Origin: an uncultured Robinsoniella sp.
GTDB lineage: Bacteria > Bacillota > Clostridia > Lachnospirales > Lachnospiraceae
DNA: 38,634 nucleotides
NCBI GenBank assembly: GCA_900540475.1
Contig: UQGG01000059.1
Span: 1 to 38,634, forward strand
Direction of reading: 5' to 3'
Part shown: in pieces, positions 28,303 to 37,111 of the stretch
Layout: every line of letters starts with the position of its first letter
Position numbering within the stretch: position 1 is the stretch's first letter
The notes under the pieces: model-generated
What the model was told of the DNA's origin: nothing
The model's database searches: none
What the model saw: the letters and a program-made list of their open reading frames with translations, nothing else
Translations under genes and position numbers: made by a program

Positions 28303-29169
28303 TTACCTATTTATAAATTCTAATATTTTACCATTAATATAATCTGGTTTGCTTACAGGGAGCAGATGGGACGCCCCATCAACTATTTGTAAGTCTAAAT
28401 TACTGATTATACTTTTTGCACGCTTGGCTGCTTTGTGTATAGAAAATGCAAATTCCTTTTCTCCAAACATAACAAGAACAGGCATTTTTAAATTTGATAA
28501 ATGCTCTTTTTTTAACCATTTAGGAAAACTGGCATTTGAGTTCATATTCATTACTGAAATTGTAAATTGCTTAATTAAGCTATCAGGAAGTGGTTTTTCC
28601 TTTTCATTTGCCCACCCAATATAAGTTTCTACATTTTTTCTTGTTGGACTGAATCCCATTTTCATTATTTTTATCAAAAACGAATTGTACATTTTTGCAA
28701 AAGTTTGTACGGGACTTAAAAGTATTAATCTTAGTACATTTTCTGGGTAAAAGCCGGCATAATTGGCAACATTCCAACCGCCTATTGAAAGTCCACAAAG
28801 GTAAACTTTGTCTAATCCTAATCCAGTTAAGGTTTCATCTAGCCATTTAGCGTTATCATATGTCGTTTTCATTTTCTTTCTCAAAATGCTTTTAGAAGAT
28901 TCGCCAATCAAATCTATTGCATATACTCTGTAATATTTACTCCAGAATGGTATGTTCTTATACCAAATAGGTGAGCCACAACTTGCCGCATGGAGTAATA
29001 CTAATGGTGGATTTCCCCCATCTCCACTACATATCACATGGCTTTGACCAAAAGATGTAGGAATATATCGCTCAATGTAAGGAACAGAGAATAGATTAAG
29101 TGATGACTCATATGCCTCAAAATATTCTATTTGACTTTCTATTGTCCGAAAATTTAAGCCTTTTTCCAT
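28303..29169 (-). CDS. Alpha/beta hydrolase
   Basis: A 288-residue hydrolase of the alpha/beta fold. The oxyanion segment is LLHAASCGSPIW. The nucleophile Ser128 is in the elbow CGLSIGGW, and His268 is in DGASHLLP; the acid is probably in FGEKEFAF or just after it. The substrate is unknown; esterase, lipase or thioesterase-like activity is possible. It starts at ATG 29169, with AGGAGA upstream, two bases after the TetR gene ends. The pair is probably one operon under TetR control, and so likely concerns a small hydrophobic compound rather than glycans. Confidence 0.88.
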   Translation of the reverse strand: MEKGLNFRTIESQIEYFEAYESSLNLFSVPYIERYIPTSFGQSHVICSGDGGNPPLVLLHAASCGSPIWYKNIPFWSKYYRVYAIDLIGESSKSILRKKMKTTYDNAKWLDETLTGLGLDKVYLCGLSIGGWNVANYAGFYPENVLRLILLSPVQTFAKMYNSFLIKIMKMGFSPTRKNVETYIGWANEKEKPLPDSLIKQFTISVMNMNSNASFPKWLKKEHLSNLKMPVLVMFGEKEFAFSIHKAAKRAKSIISNLDLQIVDGASHLLPVSKPDYINGKILEFINR

Positions 29170-29171
29170 AT

Positions 29172-29744
29172 CTATTCTCCTGTTTCCTTTTGGTACCGCT
29201 CTATCAAAATAGTAAAATGCTCAGTGAGTAACTCGGAAATAGTATCATCTTCCCAATGATAATAAGAGCTAGCAAGTGCTGTAGCTATACCATGCACATA
29301 AATCCATTGTTTCATATGAAAATTTCTAGCCTCATCATAACTCATTCCAAATTTCTCCATGAGTGCTTGAATGGCAATAGATGCGGGTTGATCAATATCC
29401 TGCTCCATTTCTTCAAAAGAGCGTTTCCTCATAAACAAATAATGAAACATTTCCTGTTCTTCTTTTGCAAAACATATATATCCAATGGCAGATGCCTTAT
29501 ATGGAGAATATCGTTTCTTTTTGATTTCATTCTCTATGTATGTTTTATAAGTCTTTTGAATTTCTATTTTTATTGCTTCTTTTACTTCATTCATCCCAAG
29601 GAATGATAGATAAATTGGCTGTGTTGAACAATTTAGTTTTTTCGTTAAACTTTTTGTATTAATAGCATCCATTCCACCTTTACGAAAAATAGCTAGTGAT
29701 GCATTAAGAATTTTATCTCTTGATATTATTTTTTTTGCTGGCAT
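29172..29744 (-). CDS. TetR/AcrR-family regulator
   Basis: A 190-residue repressor-type protein. The N-terminal helix-turn-helix is in ILNASLAIFRKGGMDAINTKS followed by LTKKLNCSTQPIYLSF. The rest is helical and would bind a ligand and dimerise. The start is placed at ATG 29744 (MPAKK) because AAAGGAGA is just upstream; an in-frame ATG at 29780 lacks a site. The hydrolase gene follows after two bases. It is expected to repress its own operon. Confidence 0.9.
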   Translation of the reverse strand: MPAKKIISRDKILNASLAIFRKGGMDAINTKSLTKKLNCSTQPIYLSFLGMNEVKEAIKIEIQKTYKTYIENEIKKKRYSPYKASAIGYICFAKEEQEMFHYLFMRKRSFEEMEQDIDQPASIAIQALMEKFGMSYDEARNFHMKQWIYVHGIATALASSYYHWEDDTISELLTEHFTILIERYQKETGE

Positions 29745-29791
29745 ATGTACTCTCCTTTGAACAATAAATTTATTTATCAATAATATGTTTT

Positions 29792-29820
29792 ATTTTATAT
29801 TTTATTTTTCTTTATGTCAA
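29792..29820 (-). promoter_or_regulatory. Promoter of the TetR/hydrolase operon
   Basis: On the minus strand TTGACA (29815-29820) and TAAAAT (29792-29797) are separated by exactly 17 bases, a near-consensus vegetative promoter about 50 bases upstream of the TetR start. Confidence 0.7.
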
Positions 29821-29876
29821 GAAATATAACAAGCCAAAGCTATCTGATCCCGTAAAAACAGCAGCAGGAAAAGATA

Positions 29877-29980
29877 TCAGGTCAAAAACACATCATATTC
29901 AGTCAAAAATTAACAATATTATAACGAAATATTCGATAATTTTACTTTTTCCCTGAATTAAGCAATTTTCAGTCAATTAT
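29877..29980 (+). promoter_or_regulatory. Three TCAG-TCAA direct repeats upstream of GH98
   Basis: TCAGGTCAAAAAC at 29877-29889, TCAGTCAAAAATT at 29899-29911 and TCAGTCAATTAT at 29969-29980. The first two are 22 bases apart, about two helical turns, and the third lies just before the -35 element. This is the layout of an activator binding region, such as for an AraC protein. No protein can be assigned from sequence. Confidence 0.4.
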
Positions 29981-29986
29981 GTTAAA

Positions 29987-30015
29987 TTTACTTTCATATG
30001 TAAGATTGATATAAT
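29987..30015 (+). promoter_or_regulatory. Promoter of the GH98 gene
   Basis: TTTACT at 29987-29992 and TATAAT at 30010-30015 with 17-base spacing. The -10 is extended (TGATATAAT). The long untranslated leader of about 95 bases ends at AAGGAG 30105-30110. Confidence 0.65.
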
Positions 30016-30118
30016 TTATAAGTAGCATTGTTAGTAATCATAGGCAGAACGACTAAACTATTAAGGTATATAAATCCTATGAATCGTAAATTTTTACAGG
30101 GAAAAAGGAGAAATGATA

Positions 30119-33100
30119 ATGAAAAAGAAACAATTCACAAAGCGATTGCTTTCTGGTTTTGTGGCAATATGTATGTTGATGACCGTTCCCTCCTGGACGG
30201 CTTTCGCAGCCAGTGAGGAAACAAAAGTAGCATGGACAGCAGATGAGAAATCGGATATCTATCCTGCAGAAAGTATGGAAACGGAAGCAAAATGGATAAC
30301 AGGTGGAAATTCTGATGCCGCAGAAACAGCAAGCACAGAAATTGATGCTGTTGGAACAACAATGACAGAATCAGATATCGCTGGAACAGCAGGTATGGAA
30401 ATTGATGTCGCTGATACAACAATGACAGAATCAGATACCGCCGCAACAGCACCCACAGAATCAGATGAAACTAATAAATCAGCAGGTTTAGAATCAGGTG
30501 CCGATCCAACAGCGAGTAAGGAATCTGACACCAATTGGACAGCAGTAGAAGAAACAGATTCTGCAGTTGTCTATAGCAGAAACTGGATTACGACCAATGA
30601 GGGCGGTCAGAGCAGTGGTCATGCCAAGCAGACCAACTCTGCCGGAGCAACGGCATCCTTTACCTTTCAGGGAACGGGGGTTCGCTGGATTAGCCAGGTA
30701 GATCCTACCTATACAACTCCAGCCAAGGTTTACCTGGATGGAGAATTAATGAAAACCGTAAGTTCTTTCGATGCAGATACAAACTATTACCAGAGAGTAA
30801 TTTATTCCCTGGTTGGAATACCGGACGCTCAGCACACGTTAAAGATTGAGTGTCAGGGCTCCACGTACATTGAAGTAGATGGATTTGCATTTACTACGGA
30901 TACATCATCGGTACAGGCAGATAAAATAGATGTATCACCTGCTTCTTTATCACTCCGTAAGGGAGATACTCAGCAGATGAAAGTATCTGCTAAAAGCGGC
31001 ATTTCCGATATTTATGGGGCTGAAGCGGCATTTGCCAGTGAGAATGAAGCAATAGCCACGGTTGATGAAAGTGGATTGGTTACAGGAAAAGACACCGGAT
31101 CCACCTTTATCACGGTAGCTGTGAATGGTCTTGAACCGGTAAAAGTTCCTGTGGAAATAGCTGTGGAAGCACAGATGAGGCGTGTGATTGACAATGAACA
31201 TCCACTTATCATTCACCATATGCAGCGTGAATTTAACAGCAACTTACCGGGAACGATACAGGGCGGTCACAATGTGAAGGACTTCTGGGATAACTTGCCG
31301 GAAAGAACAAAGCCCTATCAGGCACTTGTAATTCATGGCGGTTACTATATGAACAATAATTATGTAGTGCGGGGGCTGACACAGGAACAGTTTTACCGTC
31401 AGCAGGCGGATCTGTGCAATACCTATAACATCCCGTTTTTCCTTATGATAGGTAACTCTTATACCTCTGATGTGATGTCGGATGCTTTGGTAGAGGAATT
31501 TTTCCAAACATATCCTACTTTTTTAGGAGTTTCTTATTCTGAGTGCCATATGAAAAACTATGCTGACGATGTTGCAAATAAGCTTGAAATCTGCAACCGG
31601 TACGGAGGATACATATGGTATGCGGATCAGGTTCTTTCGGCACAATTCACAAATATGCTGAACACGGATACTTTTGTACAGGCTGCCAAAAAGTACAGCA
31701 AGAATCTGATATTGATGCACAAGACCTCCACTCCCAATTCCGGCAATATGGGAACAAATGCATCAGAAGGAGTTATAGAAGGAGCATGGCTGTCCGGTCT
31801 TGCCGATAACTGGGGAACCCTTACGGATTCCTGGATGTGGTATATCGACGGTTATTGGAAGCTGTATGGAGGACAGGGAGGCGGTATTGCCTCAGGCGGT
31901 GCAGAAGAGTGCCGCGGTCCATTTGCTATGCCGGATCAGTTGTTTGCCTATCGTATGATTCAGGAGGGACTCAGCGGAGCTACCGTGTTTAGTTTTGAAC
32001 ATCCGGTTGGAGCCGAAGGCGTGCGCAATACATTATCTTCTACCTATACGGATATTGTGGACAAAGCAACACAATTTTTGCTGGATGCAAAGATACCTGA
32101 CCGAAATGAGGTTGCTGCCAAAACCAAAGTGGCAATCACTACAGAAAAAGGGCAGGTCAGCAGTATATTGACTACGGCACCTATCTATAATACCCTTTAT
32201 GGTGATACCGGAGCCGGGGGTGCCTATAAGTCCATGGTTACCAAATCCACCGGACGGTATGGAACCATTCCGGTTATTCCATCTCTTGTTACAAACGAGT
32301 TTAAGACGAAATACGAAGGGAAGATGGATTTTATAAACAACGATAACAGTAAAGCTTTGAATAGTACCCAGAAAGTACTGGAATACTTTGATAACCGTTA
32401 TCCGGAGACCTACACGGGGAATGGATATGCAGAAAAACTTGACAATCAGTGGTTTACCTACAATAGTCTGTGGGAAACGCAAGGGAATCAAAACGTTTCT
32501 CTGGCACTGGATCATGGTTTTGCCGATTCCGTGGATATCAGCTATGATAACTTCACTTATCTGGTAATCACGGATCAAGCGGACAAAACCAGTGTAAAAT
32601 TCAACAACTTTTTGCTGGACAAGGACGATGTATGGAACGGATATAAAAATATTAACGATCCAAACGGAACCGTACATTGGGATACAGATAATAACAGTAT
32701 GTGGCCCAATTATATCTGGAGAAGTGTCATTCCAAATGAATTCCGTCTGGATGAAACGAATCGAAATGCGTCAATTACAATCCATGGCTTAAAAGAGGAA
32801 CCCAGGATTGTGGTAACTGACGGGATGTATGACGATTATCATAAGAAAAACCAGTATACGATCTCGGATGGGGAATGGGACGGTTCAACCGGAACTTATA
32901 CCTTCCAGCTCAGCGCAAACGGATGGGTTGAGTTTGATGTGCTTCCCAAAACGGCTGGAGTTGTCCAGGAAACGGATCTTACTTTAACCAATGACAGCGC
33001 TGTGGACTTTGCTGGTTTGTCAGAAGAATCCCCGCGTATTGAAACAGCAGATGGTTCCATCACAGGAATTACCCTGAACATGATGGAAGACTTTGATTTT

Positions 33101-35584
33101 GGACAGTCTTTCACCCTGAATGCAAATGTATGGCCCACAGATACTGCTAATAAGCAGGTAACGTGGAGCAGTTCTGCCTGGGGCGTGGCTACCGTAGCAG
33201 GCGGCAAAGTAATTGCCAGGCATCCGGGTACGGCTGTTATTACGGCTGAGACAGCAAACGGAATTAAGAAAACAGTCAGAGTAACCGTAAAAGACCTTCC
33301 CACAAAGGTGACCGGGGTTAAATTTTATAAAGCTCAAAATGGTATTACAGGTTCTGTTTCTCCTTCCGATGTGAGGGTAAAGGTTGACGGCACCGTGGCT
33401 TTAATCGCAGATACCATTCCTGCTATGGCGGTAAACCGTAAGCTTATTTATAAAGTGGAGGATCCCACGTTGGCTAGTGTAACACCGGAGGGTGTTGTAA
33501 AAGGATTGAAATCCGGTCAGACCAGTGTGACAGCTACCTCGGTGGACGGAGGCTTTACAGACACTTGTAAACTCTTTGTAGATGCAAAGGCAGTACAGTC
33601 CAAACCTGTCACGGCTCTTTCCATCAGTGTTACGGAAGCAGTCATGAACATGGGTGAAGGAATGGATATCACTACGGCAACGGTACCTGAGGATGCCTCA
33701 CTGCAAAGAGTCGTATGGTCCACAGAAGACGAGCAGATTGCCGAAATCAGTGATGACGGTATCGTTGGAAGGGCTATGATTCTGGCGAAGGGTCCTGGTA
33801 CCACCACCATTCACGGATATACAGAGGATGGCGGCAGGGAGGCAGTCATTAAGGTAACGGTTCTTGAGCCGAAAGCCGCGGTAGACAAAACGGACCTGAA
33901 GAAAAACATCGATGCAGCAGAAGTTCTAAAAGCCAATCCCTTAACCGATTTGGTTCCCGCCACGAAAGAAAAATTTGAAACAGCCCTGTCAAATGCATGG
34001 GAAATTTATAACGACACCGCTGACAGCTATACACAGCAGGATGTGAATGATGCCGCTTCAGAATTGGTTTCCCGCACGCAAGAGCTTTCTCTTGCAGCCA
34101 ACCGGGAGGGGTTGAAAGCTGCGGTGGAAGAGGCAGACCGCATTATAAAATCCGATGAATACGTTCATGACGAGATGCTAAAGGCATATACAGCCCTGCG
34201 TGACGAGGCAGCCAGCCTTCTTGCAGGACCAACAGTGGCAGACACCGAATACAGCAAGAAGATGACAGCATTATCAGAGGCAAAAGAAAAGCTAACCAGA
34301 AAGCCTGTGGTTTCATTGGAGTTAACTGCCCTTGAACAGCAAATTGCCCTTGCAGAACAGGCAGACCTCAATCGATATCTGGATTTGCCTGAAAAAAAGG
34401 AGTTTTCAAATTTATTATTGGCAGGGAAAAATCTCCTTGAAAATGCAAAGAAACCAGGCACTGCTGTTAACCAGACGGAAATAGATACGGCAGCAGACAG
34501 TCTGAGTAAAGCACGGTTAAATCTTAAACTGAAGCCTTCCAAGACTTCGCTTGAAGCATTACTGAAAAAAGCAGCTGCTATAAATCTTTCTAATTATACA
34601 GAGGCATCTGCTTCCAGTTTAAAAGCAGCTGTCAATGGGGCAAAAGCGGTGATTAATCATGCACTGGCACAAGAGCAGGATGTGAAAAATGCTGAAAAAG
34701 CCCTTAGCCAGGCTATGAGTAATTTAGTTCTTAAAGAAAGTGAAGAAAAGGCAAAAATAAAAGATTTAAAGGTTACTGTAAAAGCCACGCTATCATCCTA
34801 TAAGACAATAAAGCTGACATGGAAAAAAGTGAGCGGAGTGGACGGCTATCAGGTACAGCGGCGTTCCGGTTCAAAATGGATTACCGTCAAAGACCTGAAA
34901 AATACTTACTCCAGCTTCAGCTTTACCCAGGGCAGTCTGGGCAAGTCCTATACACTTCGGGTTCTGGGATATAAATCCTTTCGTGACGGCAGGACATATA
35001 CCCAGGGCAATGCCGTAACCAAGAAGGCGATTCCTCAAAAGGCTGCGGTTAAATCCACCAATCATTCCTCAACTTCAATCAAGCTGAGCTGGAAGAAGAT
35101 AAACGGCGTTAACGGATATGTAGTAATGCAGAAAAATGGAAGCAGATGGAAAACTCTTTTTGATACAAAGAGTTCCAGGACAACATCCTATCTGGTGTCC
35201 AACCTGACCCCGGGAAAGAACTATACCTTTGCAGTAAAAGTTTATAAAAAGAACAGCAAAAAGAAAAACATTTATGGTGAATATTCGGCATTGAAGATAA
35301 AAGCCGTACCGGCAGCGCCAAGAAGCATCAGCGCAAAAGCGTCTAAGGGAAAGGTGAATATTCAGTGGAAGAAACAGACCGATGTGAGCGGCTACCGGAT
35401 ACAAAGAAAAAGTGGAAGCAAGTGGATTACACTATCATCAAAGATCGGCGCAAAAGCAACAACCTATACGGATGGGAAAGTAAAAAAAGGCAGTAAATAT
35501 GCTTATCGCCTCCAATCCTATAAGACCGAGAAAGGAAAAGTTTACAGCGCCAGCAGCAAGGAAATTACAGTAACAGCTAAATAA
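30119..35584 (+). CDS. Secreted GH98 blood-group endo-beta-galactosidase-like protein
   Basis: 1,821 residues. Signal peptide about 1-31, then a low-complexity Thr/Glu/Ser repeat (about 60-120) and a small beta-sandwich CBM-like domain (about 145-260). A Big_2 domain lies at about 265-350. The GH98 catalytic barrel (about 354-690) begins RRVIDNEHPLIIHHM; likely catalytic residues are Glu475 in FLGVSYSECH, Asp570 in GTLTDSW and Glu627 in FSFEHP, in the order and spacing of the family. A GH98 C-terminal domain extends to about 950. Three Big_2 (about 979-1250), four FIVAR (about 1252-1545) and three FN3 domains (about 1545-1820) follow, with no LPXTG. GH98 enzymes cut the inner beta-1,4-galactosyl bond and release blood-group A/B or Lewis-type oligosaccharides. 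The start is ATG 30119, eight bases from AAGGAG; ATG 30113 is too close. Confidence 0.88.
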   Translation: MKKKQFTKRLLSGFVAICMLMTVPSWTAFAASEETKVAWTADEKSDIYPAESMETEAKWITGGNSDAAETASTEIDAVGTTMTESDIAGTAGMEIDVADTTMTESDTAATAPTESDETNKSAGLESGADPTASKESDTNWTAVEETDSAVVYSRNWITTNEGGQSSGHAKQTNSAGATASFTFQGTGVRWISQVDPTYTTPAKVYLDGELMKTVSSFDADTNYYQRVIYSLVGIPDAQHTLKIECQGSTYIEVDGFAFTTDTSSVQADKIDVSPASLSLRKGDTQQMKVSAKSGISDIYGAEAAFASENEAIATVDESGLVTGKDTGSTFITVAVNGLEPVKVPVEIAVEAQMRRVIDNEHPLIIHHMQREFNSNLPGTIQGGHNVKDFWDNLPERTKPYQALVIHGGYYMNNNYVVRGLTQEQFYRQQADLCNTYNIPFFLMIGNSYTSDVMSDALVEEFFQTYPTFLGVSYSECHMKNYADDVANKLEICNRYGGYIWYADQVLSAQFTNMLNTDTFVQAAKKYSKNLILMHKTSTPNSGNMGTNASEGVIEGAWLSGLADNWGTLTDSWMWYIDGYWKLYGGQGGGIASGGAEECRGPFAMPDQLFAYRMIQEGLSGATVFSFEHPVGAEGVRNTLSSTYTDIVDKATQFLLDAKIPDRNEVAAKTKVAITTEKGQVSSILTTAPIYNTLYGDTGAGGAYKSMVTKSTGRYGTIPVIPSLVTNEFKTKYEGKMDFINNDNSKALNSTQKVLEYFDNRYPETYTGNGYAEKLDNQWFTYNSLWETQGNQNVSLALDHGFADSVDISYDNFTYLVITDQADKTSVKFNNFLLDKDDVWNGYKNINDPNGTVHWDTDNNSMWPNYIWRSVIPNEFRLDETNRNASITIHGLKEEPRIVVTDGMYDDYHKKNQYTISDGEWDGSTGTYTFQLSANGWVEFDVLPKTAGVVQETDLTLTNDSAVDFAGLSEESPRIETADGSITGITLNMMEDFDFGQSFTLNANVWPTDTANKQVTWSSSAWGVATVAGGKVIARHPGTAVITAETANGIKKTVRVTVKDLPTKVTGVKFYKAQNGITGSVSPSDVRVKVDGTVALIADTIPAMAVNRKLIYKVEDPTLASVTPEGVVKGLKSGQTSVTATSVDGGFTDTCKLFVDAKAVQSKPVTALSISVTEAVMNMGEGMDITTATVPEDASLQRVVWSTEDEQIAEISDDGIVGRAMILAKGPGTTTIHGYTEDGGREAVIKVTVLEPKAAVDKTDLKKNIDAAEVLKANPLTDLVPATKEKFETALSNAWEIYNDTADSYTQQDVNDAASELVSRTQELSLAANREGLKAAVEEADRIIKSDEYVHDEMLKAYTALRDEAASLLAGPTVADTEYSKKMTALSEAKEKLTRKPVVSLELTALEQQIALAEQADLNRYLDLPEKKEFSNLLLAGKNLLENAKKPGTAVNQTEIDTAADSLSKARLNLKLKPSKTSLEALLKKAAAINLSNYTEASASSLKAAVNGAKAVINHALAQEQDVKNAEKALSQAMSNLVLKESEEKAKIKDLKVTVKATLSSYKTIKLTWKKVSGVDGYQVQRRSGSKWITVKDLKNTYSSFSFTQGSLGKSYTLRVLGYKSFRDGRTYTQGNAVTKKAIPQKAAVKSTNHSSTSIKLSWKKINGVNGYVVMQKNGSRWKTLFDTKSSRTTSYLVSNLTPGKNYTFAVKVYKKNSKKKNIYGEYSALKIKAVPAAPRSISAKASKGKVNIQWKKQTDVSGYRIQRKSGSKWITLSSKIGAKATTYTDGKVKKGSKYAYRLQSYKTEKGKVYSASSKEITVTAK
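30301..30480 (+). repeat. 60-base tandem repeat in the GH98 gene
   Basis: Three consecutive 60-base units with no indels, each giving a 20-residue Thr/Glu/Ser/Asp-rich unit. The best conserved blocks are ACAACAATGACAGAATCAGA (spanning 30356-30375 and 30416-30435) and the GAAATTGATG core of units 1 and 2. The third unit has diverged at its end. It forms a flexible linker directly after the signal peptide and can change copy number by slippage or recombination. Confidence 0.8.
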
Positions 35585-35592
35585 TGAAAAAG

Positions 35593-35640
35593 AAGCTCTG
35601 TGGATACTCATCAGTTTTGTGTATCCGCAGAGCTTTCTTT
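35593..35640 (+). terminator. Rho-independent terminator of the GH98 gene
   Basis: AAGCTCTG-T-GGATAC pairs with GTATCC-G-CAGAGCTT, a stem of about 14 base pairs with one T-G pair, followed by TCTTTG. It lies nine bases after the GH98 stop. Confidence 0.8.
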
Positions 35641-35710
35641 GTATGAATAAAATCATATTTTGAGGATGTGATTTTATATCGTTATACAATTTTGGTTTTG
35701 CCGGGAAAGG

Positions 35711-35742
35711 GACGCTTTGTAACATCTACAAAGCGTCTTTTT
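35711..35742 (+). terminator. Second terminator with no evident upstream gene
   Basis: GACGCTTTGT at 35711-35720 pairs perfectly with ACAAAGCGTC at 35728-35737 (plus an A-T pair), followed by TTTTT. Only about 70 bases separate it from the previous terminator, so it may end a small RNA, act as an attenuator, or be left from a deleted gene. Confidence 0.75.
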
Positions 35743-35880
35743 CCAACAACATCTAAATTTAACACAATATATAAAAATATTAGCAGTACATATAAAAATA
35801 TTATATGTAAATTGCTGTCTGATTTCTTTATACTGATTACATCTTGATCGAAGAGATAAAAAATTAAGGAGGAAGAAAAC

Positions 35881-37044
35881 ATGAAAAGAAAGGCAGTAAT
35901 GAGGATTTTTGCTTTCAGTGCAGTGACAGTGATGGTGATGGGGGCGATGGCAGGATGCGGTACACGGGGCGGCAGTGCAGCCAAAACGGATGATACGACG
36001 AAAGGATCCGGCACTGAGGCTGGCAGAGAGACCGGCACAAAGGCTGATGGAGAAACTGATGTGGCTGGCGGGGAGACTAATACAGCAGCTGGCGGTGAAG
36101 AGGTAATGATTGGCTCAGCAATTTATAAGTTCGATGATACCTTTATGACCGGTGTCAGGACAGCTATGACCGATCAGGCGAAAGCAGCCGGCGCAGAACT
36201 GGAATTGGTGGATTCCCAGAATAAGCAGCCTACCCAGAATGAGCAGGTAGATACTTTTATTACAAAAGGGGTTACGGCACTGGCAATTAATCCGGTTGAT
36301 AGAACTGCGGCAGCTCCAATTATTGAAAAGGCAAAAGCGGCAGGTCTTCCGGTTGTATTTCTGAACCGCGAGCCGGAAGAAGCAGATATGCAGAGCTATG
36401 ATAAAGTCTGGTATGTAGGTGCGAAAGCAGAACAGTCCGGTCAGCTCTCCGGTGAAATTATTGCAGATTATTTCAAAGCACATCCGGGCGCTGACAAAAA
36501 CGGTGACGGTACCATCCAGTACGTTATGCTTCAGGGAGAGCCTGGGCATCAGGATGCAACTCTGCGTACAGAATATTCAATCAAAGCAATTGAAGAGGGT
36601 GGCTTCAAAACAGATAAGCTGGCAGCCGATACTGCAATGTGGGATAAAGCAAAAGCAACCGATTTGATGAAAGCGTTTATTACAGGTCAGGGATTGGATA
36701 AAATTGAGGCTGTTATTGCAAACAATGACGATATGGCATTAGGAGCTGTAGAGGCATTAAAGGCAGAAGGCTACAACAAGGGCGATGCAGCGAAATACAT
36801 ACCGGTTGTTGGCGTGGATGCTACCGCACCGGCACTGGAAGCAATGAAAGACGGTTCTTTGTTAGGTACTGTATTGAACGATGCCGACAATCAGGGAAAA
36901 GCGACGATCAATGTGGCTAAAGCAGCGGTTGAGGGCAAAGAAATTAATGAAGAAAATGTTGGTTATCCCGTAACAGACGGCAAGTATATCTGGATTGATT
37001 ATGTAAAAGTTACGTCTGACAATTATCAGGATTATATGAAATAA
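35881..37044 (+). CDS. mglB: Galactose/glucose-binding lipoprotein MglB
   Basis: Extracellular receptor of the Mgl-type galactose/methyl-galactoside ABC importer, 387 residues. Lipobox AMAGC puts the lipid on Cys26. A Gly/Thr/Glu-rich linker of about 45 residues follows. The type I periplasmic fold matches MglB along its length: IYKFDDTFMTGVR, GVTALAINPVDRTAAAPIIEKA, LQGEPGHQDATLRT, DTAMWDKAKATDLM, IANNDDMALGAVEALKAEGY, and TVLNDADNQGKAT. The calcium loop typical of MglB is present as D205-K-N-G-D-G-T-I-Q213. Start is ATG 35881, after AAGGAGGA. It is followed by a gene that starts as mglA, the expected order. The galactose released by GH98, GH110 or GH27 activity is a fitting substrate. Confidence 0.94.
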   Translation: MKRKAVMRIFAFSAVTVMVMGAMAGCGTRGGSAAKTDDTTKGSGTEAGRETGTKADGETDVAGGETNTAAGGEEVMIGSAIYKFDDTFMTGVRTAMTDQAKAAGAELELVDSQNKQPTQNEQVDTFITKGVTALAINPVDRTAAAPIIEKAKAAGLPVVFLNREPEEADMQSYDKVWYVGAKAEQSGQLSGEIIADYFKAHPGADKNGDGTIQYVMLQGEPGHQDATLRTEYSIKAIEEGGFKTDKLAADTAMWDKAKATDLMKAFITGQGLDKIEAVIANNDDMALGAVEALKAEGYNKGDAAKYIPVVGVDATAPALEAMKDGSLLGTVLNDADNQGKATINVAKAAVEGKEINEENVGYPVTDGKYIWIDYVKVTSDNYQDYMK

Positions 37045-37111
37045 AATAAGGCACAGAACAGGATAGGGTGAAAAATATTTCACCCTTTCTGGCAGAAAGG
37101 GGAATGGACGC

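Larger units (their letters stand above)
29745..30118. other. Divergent intergenic region, TetR and GH98 promoters
   Basis: About 370 AT-rich bases with no credible gene. It carries a strong promoter toward the TetR operon, one toward the GH98 gene, a perfect 12-base palindrome AATAAATTTATT at 29763-29774 (possible TetR site, though AT-rich and so weak evidence), and three similar TCAG-TCAA motifs listed separately. Confidence 0.6.
35585..35880 (+). other. Intergenic region with two terminators before mglB
   Basis: About 300 bases. It contains the GH98 terminator, an inverted repeat (ATAAAATCA at 35647-35655 and TGATTTTAT at 35669-35677), a second terminator, and AT-rich sequence with a direct repeat of ATATAAAAATATTA (about 35768 and 35791). 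A promoter for mglB should lie between 35745 and 35860, but I cannot pick one with confidence. The ribosome binding site AAGGAGGA is at 35866-35873. Confidence 0.5.

Noticed and set aside
29763..29774. Perfect palindrome AATAAATTTATT as a proven TetR operator
   Set aside because: Composed only of A and T in very AT-rich DNA, so chance occurrence is likely; kept only as a possibility in the intergenic note.
30028..30216. 62-codon plus-strand frame before the GH98 gene
   Set aside because: It runs in another frame through the leader and signal-peptide region of the GH98 gene and has no ribosome binding site.
30301..30480. Possible CRISPR-like array
   Set aside because: The 60-base units are contiguous, in frame and protein-coding, with no unique spacers.
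32033..32677. 214-codon minus-strand frame opposite GH98
   Set aside because: A shadow of the strongly conserved coding frame on the plus strand; no domain or start signal.
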